In this document: positions 9,156 to 17,806 of the stretch, piece by piece
Numbering within the stretch: position 1 is the stretch's first letter
Layout: each line of letters starts with the position of its first letter
Assembly: GCA_902614085.1 (NCBI GenBank)
Contig: CACMJS010000001.1
Span: 673,127 to 737,126, forward strand
Origin: an uncultured Alphaproteobacteria bacterium
Lineage (GTDB): Bacteria > Pseudomonadota > Alphaproteobacteria > HIMB59 > GCA-002718135
Direction of reading: 5' to 3'
Length of the DNA: 64,000 nucleotides
Made by a program: the position numbers and the translations under genes
Notes under the pieces: model-generated
Database searches by the model: none
Told to the model about the DNA's origin: nothing
Seen by the model: only the letters and a program-made list of their open reading frames with translations

Positions 9156-10259
9156 ATGACAATAGTTAATTCTTGGAATGAATGGGATCCATTAAAACAT
9201 GTTATAGTTGGAGCAGTTGAAAATGCTAACATACCTCCAATGGAACCAGCACTTGAACCAAAAATTAGTAAAGATAGTGGTATGGCAGGATCTCACGGAC
9301 CACGTTCAAAGGAATCAATTGATAAAGCAAATATACAATTAGAAAACTTTGTTAAAATTTTAAATTCCTTAAATATAAAAGTTGATAGACCAACACCTAT
9401 TGACTTTTCTCAAAGTATCGAGACACCCGATTGGTCTAATGACGGTATGTTTGGTTGCATGCCTCCAAGAGATGTTATTCTTACTGTAGGAAATGAAATG
9501 CTAGAGGCGCCAATGTCTTACAGATGTAGATGGTTTGAGTACCTTGCTTACAGACCACTACTTGAAAAATATTATGCAGAAGATAAAAACATGAGATGGG
9601 AATCGGCACCTAAACCAAGATTAACTAATCAATCGTATAAGTCTAATTATCTTCCTGAAGGAATAACGGAAGAAGAACGATATAAAAAAATCGAAAATAG
9701 AGACATGATATTGACAGAAATAGAACCACTTTTTGATGCAGCAGAAATTTTACGCTTTGGAAAAGATCTATTTTATCATAACAATTTTACATCAAATTTA
9801 AGCGGTTTAGATTGGTTAAGAAGACATTATCCAAATCATCGCGTACATCAAATTAATTTACCAGGTGATTTAATTCCAACTCACATTGATGCATGTTTTA
9901 CCCCTATTAAACCAGGAGTTATAATTATTAATCCGAATAGAAAAATATCATCAGAGCAAAGAAAAATTTTCGATGATAATAAATGGGAAATTCATGAGGC
10001 AGCACCTTCCATTCATAATAGCCCACCACCTATGTGTTATTCATCAATCTGGTTATCAATGAACGTTTTGATAATTGATCCTAAAACTATATGCGTTGAG
10101 GCAACTGAAGAAAAAATGATCAAACAAATGGAAAGTTTTGGATTGGATGTTATTCCAGTTCCTTTTAGAGACGTTTATGCATTTGGGGGTAGTCTACATT
10201 GTGCCACTACTGATGTTCATAGAGAGGGTGAGTGTGAGGATTATTTTCCAAATCAATAA
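9156..10259 (+). CDS. Glycine amidinotransferase-like enzyme
   Basis: Member of the amidinotransferase superfamily closest, by eye, to eukaryotic L-arginine:glycine amidinotransferase. All three residues equivalent to human Asp254, His303 and Cys407 are recognisable: LFDAAEIL (about Asp194), PTHIDA (about His243) and SLHCATTDV (about Cys349). The conserved GLDWLRRHYPNHRVHQI and SIWLSMNVLI segments are also present. The family moves an amidino group from arginine to an amine, or hydrolyses guanidino compounds. Length is 367 residues; the start has AAGGAAA upstream. The gene is coupled to the eutA-like gene by a shared base and precedes two creatinase-fold genes and a sarcosine-oxidase complex, so a guanidino substrate is plausible. 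The exact substrate is unknown. Confidence 0.8.
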   Translation: MTIVNSWNEWDPLKHVIVGAVENANIPPMEPALEPKISKDSGMAGSHGPRSKESIDKANIQLENFVKILNSLNIKVDRPTPIDFSQSIETPDWSNDGMFGCMPPRDVILTVGNEMLEAPMSYRCRWFEYLAYRPLLEKYYAEDKNMRWESAPKPRLTNQSYKSNYLPEGITEEERYKKIENRDMILTEIEPLFDAAEILRFGKDLFYHNNFTSNLSGLDWLRRHYPNHRVHQINLPGDLIPTHIDACFTPIKPGVIIINPNRKISSEQRKIFDDNKWEIHEAAPSIHNSPPPMCYSSIWLSMNVLIIDPKTICVEATEEKMIKQMESFGLDVIPVPFRDVYAFGGSLHCATTDVHREGECEDYFPNQ

Positions 10260-11014
10260 TGGATAATTTTAATCAAAATAATTTTAAAGCAAATTTACAT
10301 GATACAAACTTTTCTAGAATTGGCATAATTACACTATCAACGGATTTTACCATAGAACAGGATTTTAGAAAAATTTGCCATAATTTACCAGTTGATCTAT
10401 TTTTTAATAGGATACCTTTTTTAAATCCTCTAACTCATGAAAATTATATGAGGATGGCTGATCATCTTACAGAGACAACAAAACAAATACTACCCAATGA
10501 AAAAATACAAGTTGTAGCGTATGGATGTACTTCGGGTACTATTGAAATTGGTGAAAAAAGAATAAGATCTGAAATTTTCAAGGCTAAACCTGATGCTTTA
10601 ATTACTACACCTATTACAGCAGCTGTCAAAGCACTTAAATTGTTAAACCATAAAAAAATTGCTGTTCTTACTCCTTATCCAAAAGATGTTAATGTAAAAG
10701 TTTACAAATATTTAATTGATAGTGGATTTGAAATTAAATCATTTAGTTCGTTTAATTTAAAGTATGATTCGGAAATTGCTAAAGTTACTCATGATAGTTT
10801 AATGCAAACAATTTCCTCAATTGATTTAATAGATGTTGATAGTATTTTTGTTTCTTGTACTGCATTAAAAGTAATTGATATTATCGAAACATTAGAGTCA
10901 AAATTAAGCACAGATATCATTTCAAGTAATCAAGCTATTATTTGGGATTCATTAAGATTATCTAATATTAATCAAAAAATTGATGGTTTTGGTAACCTAT
11001 TTAAATTACATTAA
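10259..11014 (+). CDS. eutA: EutA-like Asp/Glu racemase / arylmalonate decarboxylase family protein
   Basis: Cofactor-independent racemase-fold protein of 251 residues. The two cysteine motifs expected for the Asp/Glu racemase superfamily are present, AYGCTSGT near residue 85 and VSCTALK near residue 200. In hydroxyectoine-degrading bacteria EutA of this family precedes EutB and EutC, exactly the order seen here, and is thought to act on hydroxylated diaminobutyrate stereochemistry. The start ATG overlaps the stop of the amidinotransferase. Maleate isomerase-like activity is an alternative; gene order favours EutA. Confidence 0.7.
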   Translation: MDNFNQNNFKANLHDTNFSRIGIITLSTDFTIEQDFRKICHNLPVDLFFNRIPFLNPLTHENYMRMADHLTETTKQILPNEKIQVVAYGCTSGTIEIGEKRIRSEIFKAKPDALITTPITAAVKALKLLNHKKIAVLTPYPKDVNVKVYKYLIDSGFEIKSFSSFNLKYDSEIAKVTHDSLMQTISSIDLIDVDSIFVSCTALKVIDIIETLESKLSTDIISSNQAIIWDSLRLSNINQKIDGFGNLFKLH

Positions 11015-11026
11015 ATAGGGTTTAAA

Positions 11027-11989
11027 TTGATTACACTTCAACAAATACAAGATGCACATAAGAAAATTTTACCTTATGTTAATTATACACCATTAATTAA
11101 TTCTAATTTCTTATCAAAAAATACTACAGTAAAACTAAAGTTAGAAAATTTTCAAATCACTGGTTCATTTAAGTTAAGAGGCGCTGTTAATAAACTTCTT
11201 TCTTTAAGTGAAGATGACAAAAGCAAAGGAGTCATCGCAGTCTCTACAGGCAATCATGGCAAAGGCGTTGCTTATGCTTCAAAAGTATTAGGTATTAAAT
11301 CAACAATATACATGTCTTCAATGGTACCAGAATATAGAAAAGAGGCTATTGAAAAATTAGGAGCTAAAGTAAAAATTATTGGAAAGAATAGTGATGAAGC
11401 TGATTTGTATGCTAAACAAATTGCGAAAGAAAAAAATATCCCATTAATTCATCCTTTTGATGATAAAGATATTATAATAGGCCAAGGTACAGTTGGACTT
11501 GAAATGCTTACTGAATTTCCTGAAGTTGATACAGTAATTATACCAACATCTGGTGGCGGTCTTATATCTGGAATAGCGCAAGCTATTAAACTTCAAAAAC
11601 CTAATACAAAAATTATTGCCGTATCTATGGAAAGAGGTCCTTCAATGTATGAAAGTCTAAAAGAAGGTAAGCCTGTTGATGTAGAGGAAACTGAAACTTT
11701 AGCTGATTGTTTAGGGGGTAGTATTGGTTTAGATAATAAATTTACATTTAATATTGTACAACAATACGTTGATGACTTTGTTTTAGTAAGTGAAGAAAAA
11801 ATAGCTGAGGGAATTAGAATAAATTTTTTAGAACATAAAATTGTATCTGAAGGTGCGGCAGCAACAAGTGTAATGGTTGTTAAAGAAAAATTAACATCAC
11901 ACTTAGGAAAAAATATAATTTGTTTAATTTGTGGTGGAAATATTGACTCGGAACTATTTAACAAAGTTTTAAGCCATGCTCATCCTTAA
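11027..11989 (+). CDS. eutB: EutB-like PLP-dependent threonine/serine dehydratase
   Basis: Fold-type II PLP enzyme of 320 residues. The Schiff-base lysine lies in ITGSFKLRGA near residue 50, the STGNHGKGVAYA segment near residue 82, and the glycine loop SGGGLISG near residue 180. ADCLGGSIGLDN followed by a VLVSEEKIAEG segment matches the hydroxyectoine-utilisation dehydratase EutB better than IlvA, and there is no regulatory ACT domain. The start codon is TTG. It overlaps the eutC-like gene by 14 bases. Serine/threonine dehydratase activity remains an alternative. Confidence 0.75.
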   Translation: MITLQQIQDAHKKILPYVNYTPLINSNFLSKNTTVKLKLENFQITGSFKLRGAVNKLLSLSEDDKSKGVIAVSTGNHGKGVAYASKVLGIKSTIYMSSMVPEYRKEAIEKLGAKVKIIGKNSDEADLYAKQIAKEKNIPLIHPFDDKDIIIGQGTVGLEMLTEFPEVDTVIIPTSGGGLISGIAQAIKLQKPNTKIIAVSMERGPSMYESLKEGKPVDVEETETLADCLGGSIGLDNKFTFNIVQQYVDDFVLVSEEKIAEGIRINFLEHKIVSEGAAATSVMVVKEKLTSHLGKNIICLICGGNIDSELFNKVLSHAHP

Positions 11990-12950
11990 TAAAAATGATA
12001 TTATTCAATATGTAGATTTGAATAAAAATCTCATTCCAATAATAGAAGACGCATTTAATAGTTTATCAAAGGGATTGGTAATGATGCCACCTATAATGAG
12101 AATTGATATTGAAAAATATCATGGTGAATCAGATGTTAAAGCTGCATACGTTGAAGGTCTTGATAGTTTTGCAATAAAAATTGCCTCAGGTTTTTTTGAT
12201 AATCCAAAACTTGGTTTGCCATCTAGTAATGGACTGATGGTTTTATTAGATTCAAAGACTGGAGTTGTAAAATCTGTTTTATTAGATGAAGGTTATCTTA
12301 CAGATACTAGAACAGCTATAGCAGGAGCAATAGCTACAAAATACTTATCAAATCAAAATGCTAATTCTGTCGGTATTATCGGGGCTGGAATTCAAGCCAA
12401 ATTACAACTTCAAGCAATAATGTTAGTTAGAAAAATAAATAAAATTATAGTCTGGGCAAGAGATGAGACAAAAGCGAACCAATTAATAGAAAGTTTCAAA
12501 AATTTAGATATAGATTTGTATATAGCTTCTTCTTGCAAAGAATTGGCAAGCTTATCAGAAATAATTGTTACAACGACTCCAAGTAAAAAACCGCTTTTGG
12601 AATTTGATTGGATAAATAAAGGAACTCACATAACAGCAATGGGATCAGATGCAGAACAAAAAAATGAATTAGATCCTTATATGTTAAAACATTGCGATCA
12701 ATATGTGCCTGATAATCAATTACAAACAAGTGTTTTGGGTGAATTACATCATGCTTTAAAACAAAATATAATTTCTTCCAAAGAAAAATTTAATGAACTC
12801 GGCGATATAATTAACGATCCAAGTTTAGGAAGAAAAAATAAAGAAGATATAACGATATGTGATTTGACAGGAACTGGTGTACAAGATACTGCAATAGCTA
12901 GATTTGCTTATAATCTTTGTAAAAAAAATAATTTAGGCATCAATATTTAA
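11976..12950 (+). CDS. eutC: EutC-like ornithine cyclodeaminase / imine reductase family enzyme
   Basis: NAD(P)-dependent ornithine cyclodeaminase / mu-crystallin family protein of 324 residues. The substrate-side segment DSFAIKIASGFFDNP is near residue 62, GYLTDTRTAIAGA near residue 105, and the nucleotide-binding GIIGAGIQAKLQL near residue 135. EutC in hydroxyectoine clusters has this architecture. The same family also contains delta1-pyrroline-2-carboxylate reductase, which would fit the 3-hydroxyproline-dehydratase-like gene 4 kb downstream. Both readings make it an imine reductase rather than a true ornithine cyclodeaminase. Confidence 0.75.
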   Translation: MLILNKNDIIQYVDLNKNLIPIIEDAFNSLSKGLVMMPPIMRIDIEKYHGESDVKAAYVEGLDSFAIKIASGFFDNPKLGLPSSNGLMVLLDSKTGVVKSVLLDEGYLTDTRTAIAGAIATKYLSNQNANSVGIIGAGIQAKLQLQAIMLVRKINKIIVWARDETKANQLIESFKNLDIDLYIASSCKELASLSEIIVTTTPSKKPLLEFDWINKGTHITAMGSDAEQKNELDPYMLKHCDQYVPDNQLQTSVLGELHHALKQNIISSKEKFNELGDIINDPSLGRKNKEDITICDLTGTGVQDTAIARFAYNLCKKNNLGINI

Positions 12951-12953
12951 TTT

Positions 12954-14396
12954 ATGAGTCAAGCAATAGTAAAAAAAACATCTGACTATTTCAAATCAAA
13001 AGGAGTCGTCTTACCTAGTATAAATGAACTTCAAGATCCTCAAATTATTAATGACGATATTAAAAATTCTCTAAAAAAAATTAATAATAATGATATTAAT
13101 CCTCTTAACCTTTTTCGAGTTCATTGGTTTAATAAAAGAGATCAATCAGGTTTTGGAAATGAGCCTGAATATATTGTGCTTCCAACAGAATTCACAGGTG
13201 TAAAGGCAAAGATAATTGTAAATATGGGACGATATTTTCCTTTAATAACAGCTCATAAAGTTTTGGCAGCTTATGGTTGTTTGCTTCCAAGAATATTGAA
13301 TGGCACTTTTGATTATGAAAAACATAAAGCAGTTTGGCCTTCTACAGGAAATTATTGTAGGGGTGGAGTGGCAATATCTCGGATAATGGGTCTTAATAGT
13401 ATTGCAATACTTCCTGAAGGAATGAGTAATGAGAGATTTGAATGGTTGAATAATTGGGTTGAAGATAAAAAAAATATCATAAAGACAAAAGGCACAGAAA
13501 GTAATGTTAAAGAAATCTACGATGCTTGTAATGAATTAAAAAAAGATAGTCAAAATGATATAATAAATCAATTTGATGAGTATTATAATTACGGTATTCA
13601 TCGTTCTGTAACTGGCCCATCTTTTGAAAAATCATTTCTTAGAGTTAAAGGTAGCAGTAATTTAACGCCTAGATTTTACGTAAGTGCTTCAGGATCAAGC
13701 GGTACTCTAGCAGCAGGAGATTATCTGAAAGATAAATTACAGACGAAGATTGCAGTTGTTGAAGCTTTGGAGTGTCCAACATTACTTCACGGAGGTTATG
13801 GTGAACATAATATACAAGGAATTGGTGACAAACATGTTCCTCTTATTCATAATGTAATGAATACAGATTTTGTTGTCGATGTTTCTGATCAAGCTACCAA
13901 TAATTTAAATATGATTTTTAACACTGAAATAGGAAAAAATTTTTTGATTGAGAAAAAAAATTTTGACCCTGGTTTTGTTTCTCGACTTCCTGAATTTGGT
14001 TTCTCAGCAATAGCAAATATATTGGCATCAATAAAACTAGCTAAATATATGGATTTAAATAGTGATGACGCAATTATAACGGTTGCTACTGATGGTGCAG
14101 ATTTATATATGTCAGAGTTAAACAAGACCATTGCTGATTTTAATAATAATTATGATGAAATAGTTTGTGCTGAATTATTTGGACAATACTTATCAGGAAT
14201 ATCCACTGATAATATGCTTGAACTCTCTCACATGGATAAGAAAAGAATATTTAATTTAGGATACTTTACTTGGGTAGAGCAACAAGGTGTTAGTCTTGAA
14301 GAATTTGAAAAAAGAAAAGATCAAAAATTTTGGAATTCACATTATGATTATATGCTTTCTCTAGACAATAAAATTAAAGAATTTAATAGTATGTAG
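12954..14396 (+). CDS. PLP-dependent fold-II enzyme, cysteine-synthase-like, unknown substrate
   Basis: A 480-residue member of the tryptophan synthase beta / cysteine synthase superfamily. A likely PLP lysine is in LITAHKVLAAYG near residue 102, followed by WPSTGNYCRGGVAISRIMG near residue 128 and a phosphate-cup-like VSASGSSGTLAAGDY segment near residue 245. It is longer than cysteine synthase (about 310), with extra N- and C-terminal stretches. It starts four bases after the eutC-like stop, so it belongs to the same operon. I do not know its reaction. Beta-elimination or replacement on a diamino or hydroxy amino acid would fit the context. Confidence 0.65.
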   Translation: MSQAIVKKTSDYFKSKGVVLPSINELQDPQIINDDIKNSLKKINNNDINPLNLFRVHWFNKRDQSGFGNEPEYIVLPTEFTGVKAKIIVNMGRYFPLITAHKVLAAYGCLLPRILNGTFDYEKHKAVWPSTGNYCRGGVAISRIMGLNSIAILPEGMSNERFEWLNNWVEDKKNIIKTKGTESNVKEIYDACNELKKDSQNDIINQFDEYYNYGIHRSVTGPSFEKSFLRVKGSSNLTPRFYVSASGSSGTLAAGDYLKDKLQTKIAVVEALECPTLLHGGYGEHNIQGIGDKHVPLIHNVMNTDFVVDVSDQATNNLNMIFNTEIGKNFLIEKKNFDPGFVSRLPEFGFSAIANILASIKLAKYMDLNSDDAIITVATDGADLYMSELNKTIADFNNNYDEIVCAELFGQYLSGISTDNMLELSHMDKKRIFNLGYFTWVEQQGVSLEEFEKRKDQKFWNSHYDYMLSLDNKIKEFNSM

Positions 14397-14399
14397 GTT

Positions 14400-15554
14400 A
14401 TGAAAACACAGTCATTACATAACCAATTAGTAGAATGGCGTCATGATCTACATATGCACCCACAAATTAGTTTTGAAGAAGAATATGCTGCAGCAAAAGT
14501 TTCAACTCTTTTAAAAGATTTTGGAATAGAAGTGCATTCTGGTATTGCCAGGACTGGAGTAGTTGGAATTTTAAAAAAAGGAAATAGTTCGAAATCAATT
14601 GGTATAAGAGCAGATATGGATGCTCTCCCTATACACGAAACTAATGAGTTTAGTTATAAGTCTAAGTTTGATAACAGAATGCATGCATGTGGACATGACG
14701 GTCACACTACTATGTTATTAGGAGCAGCAAAATATTTATCAGAAAAAGGTAACTTTAACGGCACAGTATATTTTATTTTTCAACCTGATGAAGAAAATAC
14801 TTTTGGTGCAAGAACAATGATAGATGAGGGCTTGTTTGATAAATTTAAAATTGATGAAGTTTACGCTATGCACAATATTCCTAACATGGAAATTGGAACA
14901 TTTGGCACTAGAAAAGGAGCAATCACAGCAAGTGAAAATTTATTTGAAATTGAAATAAAAGCTAAAGGTGGGCATGCTGCATTACCTCATATGGGCGTTG
15001 ATGCAATAACTGTCGGTTCTCAAATAGCAGTAGCACTTCAATCGATAGTCTCTAGGAAATTAAATCCAGCAGATAATGGTATAGTTTCTATTACTGAATT
15101 TATAACCGATGGTAAAAAAAACGTTCTGCCAGGTATGGTAAAAATGACTGGTGATGCAAGAGCTTTATCAAAAGAAACAAATGAAAAAATTGCATCAAAA
15201 ATGTTACAAATTGTTGAGGGCATTTGCAATGCACATGGTGTTAATGGAAGTGTTAAATATGAAACAACCTGTCCTATAACTTTTAATTCAAAAAACCAAA
15301 CTGAGTCTGCAACAAAAGCTGCAGTTTCATTGCTTGGAAACGATAAATGTAATGGTGATATTGAACCACGTTTATTCTCAGAAGATTTTTCAGTAATGGC
15401 AAATGAAAAACCTGGCTGCTTTGTTTTAATGGGTAACGGTACATCAGAGCAGCATTCCAGACCTTTACATGCTGATAATTATGATTTTAATGACGAATTA
15501 TTAGTCGTAGGTTCTTCATATTGGACTGAATTAGTAGAACAACAATTAAAATAA
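14400..15554 (+). CDS. M20D-family amidohydrolase / N-acyl amino acid deacylase
   Basis: Metal-dependent deacylase of 384 residues in the hippurate/IAA-amino acid hydrolase group. Metal-binding marks are MHACGHDGHTTMLLGAA near residue 97 and FQPDEENTFGARTMI near residue 130, with AMHNIPNMEIG following. The dimerisation-domain segment KGGHAALPHMGVDAI is near residue 190. Within this eut/doe-like operon it could play the N-acetyl-diaminobutyrate deacetylase step usually done by the unrelated DoeB/EutE, which is absent here. That role is inference; the family assignment is firm. Confidence 0.82.
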   Translation: MKTQSLHNQLVEWRHDLHMHPQISFEEEYAAAKVSTLLKDFGIEVHSGIARTGVVGILKKGNSSKSIGIRADMDALPIHETNEFSYKSKFDNRMHACGHDGHTTMLLGAAKYLSEKGNFNGTVYFIFQPDEENTFGARTMIDEGLFDKFKIDEVYAMHNIPNMEIGTFGTRKGAITASENLFEIEIKAKGGHAALPHMGVDAITVGSQIAVALQSIVSRKLNPADNGIVSITEFITDGKKNVLPGMVKMTGDARALSKETNEKIASKMLQIVEGICNAHGVNGSVKYETTCPITFNSKNQTESATKAAVSLLGNDKCNGDIEPRLFSEDFSVMANEKPGCFVLMGNGTSEQHSRPLHADNYDFNDELLVVGSSYWTELVEQQLK

Positions 15555-16712
15555 ATGTTTTCTGAAAATTTAAATAAACTTAAGAAAAAAATGTCTGAGA
15601 ATAATATTGATCTCTCAATTATAACAGATGATGACTCTATTTATTATTTTACAGGATATCATGACTTCCTTCATATGGATTTTTTTCGACCAACACTTTT
15701 AGTTGTTTCAAATGATCATAAAACTTACTTAATTACACCTCTTCTTGATGTTTTATTAGTACCAGATGATTGCCCTGTGGATACAGTCAAAACATGGAAT
15801 GATGGTATTGGAAATGAATGGAGAGAATTATTACCTCAAATTATTAATCAGCATAAAAATATTTTTATTGAAAAATTTAAAATCAATCCAATGGTTAAAA
15901 GTTATTTAGACGAATTACTTCAAGATCATCCAGGGGATTTAACCAAATTAATAGATAATATAAGAATGATTAAATCTAATCATGAATTGAATATAGCTCG
16001 GCATGCCGGCGAAGTTGGTATGGCTATGATGGAGGCAGCAAAAAAAACAATTGGCCATAATGTTCCTGAGTATGAGGTTGCACTTGCACAATCACAAGCT
16101 GGAACAAGAAAAGCTGCAGATCTTTTAAAAGAATTTTATCCTGATAATATCAATATGTCTCCAAATATTCATTTTTTGCCTGTTATGACATCGGGTCATG
16201 ATTTACCTAAAACTCACCATCGTGCTTCGACCAAAATTATACAAAAAGGTGATCCCGTATTTGTATGTTATTGTGGTTCTACAAATTTTCATAGGTTTAA
16301 ATTAGGTTTTGACAGAATATTTTGGGTAGAAGAAATTCAATCAGATGAACAAATAAAAGCTTTTGAGACTGCAGTTAAATCTCAAAAAGCTGCTCTTGAA
16401 ATTCTTGGTCCTGGAGTAACAGCTGAAGAAGTTCATGCTGCTTATGCAGATACTATACAGTCTGAGGGATACCCTTATCCTACATTTCGATGTGGAAGAG
16501 GTACAGGCTTTAGCTTTTTAGAGGAACCACAATTAGTAGTTGGGAACAAAACAGTTCTTGAGCCTGGAATGGTATTTGCTGTTGATGGCGGAGCAAGTGC
16601 AAATAATTTTAGATCACAAGTTGGTGATAGCTTTATTATAACAAAAGATGGATACGAACAAATTACACATCATTCTAAAAATATTGATGATCTAATAATT
16701 CCACATGGATGA
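15555..16712 (+). CDS. M24 (creatinase / aminopeptidase P fold) hydrolase, first paralogue
   Basis: A pita-bread-fold protein of 385 residues with an N-terminal creatinase domain (SIITDDDSIYYFTGYHDF) and a C-terminal M24 domain from about residue 135. Canonical M24 metal ligands are not all kept: the region FVCYCGSTNFHRFKLGFDR lacks the usual Asp pair, as in creatinase and ectoine hydrolase, which are metal-free. It begins immediately after the M20 stop and overlaps the next gene by 8 bases. Creatinase, ectoine hydrolase or a related C-N hydrolase are the candidates. It differs clearly from the second M24 gene at 22.9 kb. Confidence 0.72.
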   Translation: MFSENLNKLKKKMSENNIDLSIITDDDSIYYFTGYHDFLHMDFFRPTLLVVSNDHKTYLITPLLDVLLVPDDCPVDTVKTWNDGIGNEWRELLPQIINQHKNIFIEKFKINPMVKSYLDELLQDHPGDLTKLIDNIRMIKSNHELNIARHAGEVGMAMMEAAKKTIGHNVPEYEVALAQSQAGTRKAADLLKEFYPDNINMSPNIHFLPVMTSGHDLPKTHHRASTKIIQKGDPVFVCYCGSTNFHRFKLGFDRIFWVEEIQSDEQIKAFETAVKSQKAALEILGPGVTAEEVHAAYADTIQSEGYPYPTFRCGRGTGFSFLEEPQLVVGNKTVLEPGMVFAVDGGASANNFRSQVGDSFIITKDGYEQITHHSKNIDDLIIPHG

Positions 16713-17730
16713 AATCACAGTATTTAACACACATTGCTGTGGTGAAATTGGGGATGTCGTAACTGGAATTAAAGGTTTGAAGTTTAATTCACCTGAGGAA
16801 GCTTCTAAAAAACTTTTTTTAGATAAAAAATGGAGAAATTTTTTTTTAAATGAACCTCGAGGAGGGGTCTTTAAACATTGTAATATTGTTTTAGAACCTT
16901 CAAATAAAAATGCAGATGCTGGATTTGTAATTATGGAACCAGAAGATAATCCTCCAATGAGTGGATCAAATGCAATTTGTGTAACAACAGTCTTATTAGA
17001 AAAAAATATTGTTCAAATGAAATATCCTACAACCATGCTTACACTTGAAGCTCCCGGTGGTTTAATAAAAGTTGTTGCTGATTGTGAAAATAAGAAAGTT
17101 AAAAGTGTCACTTTAACTAATCTTGCCTGCTTTGCAGATAAAATAGATGTAGATTTAAAGACTAAAAATTATGGCACAATTAAAGTAAGTACCGCTTTTG
17201 GAGGTGACAGTTTTTTAATTTGTAATGCTAGTGATTTTAATCTTACAATTGAACCAAAGAATGCAAATAAATTTGTAAATGTTGCCAAAGAATTATTGAA
17301 AGAAGCAAACGCATTTATAGGATTTGAACATCCTACTATTAAAGGATTAGATTATCTTTCCTTTTGCCAATTTATTGAACCTTTAAAAAAAAATAATCAA
17401 TCATTACTTACAGGAGTAAATACAGTTGTTATACGACCTGGAAAACTTGATCGCTCACCTTGTGGTACAGGCACTTCAGCAAGATTAGCAGTAATGAGAG
17501 AAAAAAATGAAATACAAATAAATGAAGAATTTATATCAAAGTCTATTATAGGATCTACATTTAAAGCAAGTATTGAAAAGGAAATTACAATTAATAACAA
17601 AAATTGTATTATTCCAAAAATAACAGGTAGTGCATTTATTACTGGAAAACAAAGTTTATATATAGATAAGGATGATCCTTTTCCAGAAGGTTATAGATTA
17701 AATGACACATGGCCAGATTCATTAAGTTAA
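16705..17730 (+). CDS. Proline racemase family enzyme, probable trans-3-hydroxyproline dehydratase
   Basis: Proline racemase superfamily protein of 341 residues. The first catalytic position, normally the Cys of MCGH, is serine here (PPMSGSNAIC, about Ser86). The second Cys is kept in SPCGTGTSARL (about Cys253). The Ser/Cys combination is known for hydroxyproline dehydratases of this superfamily, whereas epimerases and racemases carry Cys/Cys. The predicted reaction is dehydration of trans-3-hydroxy-L-proline to delta1-pyrroline-2-carboxylate, which the OCD-family enzyme at 12 kb could reduce to proline. It overlaps the preceding M24 gene by 8 bases and is last before a 76-base spacer. Confidence 0.78.
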   Translation: MDEITVFNTHCCGEIGDVVTGIKGLKFNSPEEASKKLFLDKKWRNFFLNEPRGGVFKHCNIVLEPSNKNADAGFVIMEPEDNPPMSGSNAICVTTVLLEKNIVQMKYPTTMLTLEAPGGLIKVVADCENKKVKSVTLTNLACFADKIDVDLKTKNYGTIKVSTAFGGDSFLICNASDFNLTIEPKNANKFVNVAKELLKEANAFIGFEHPTIKGLDYLSFCQFIEPLKKNNQSLLTGVNTVVIRPGKLDRSPCGTGTSARLAVMREKNEIQINEEFISKSIIGSTFKASIEKEITINNKNCIIPKITGSAFITGKQSLYIDKDDPFPEGYRLNDTWPDSLS

Positions 17731-17806
17731 CTGTGATTAAATAACACCAGCATGGCGATTTAATTCATTTTACTTTCATCAACTATTCTAATAATTAATA
17801 AAACAA

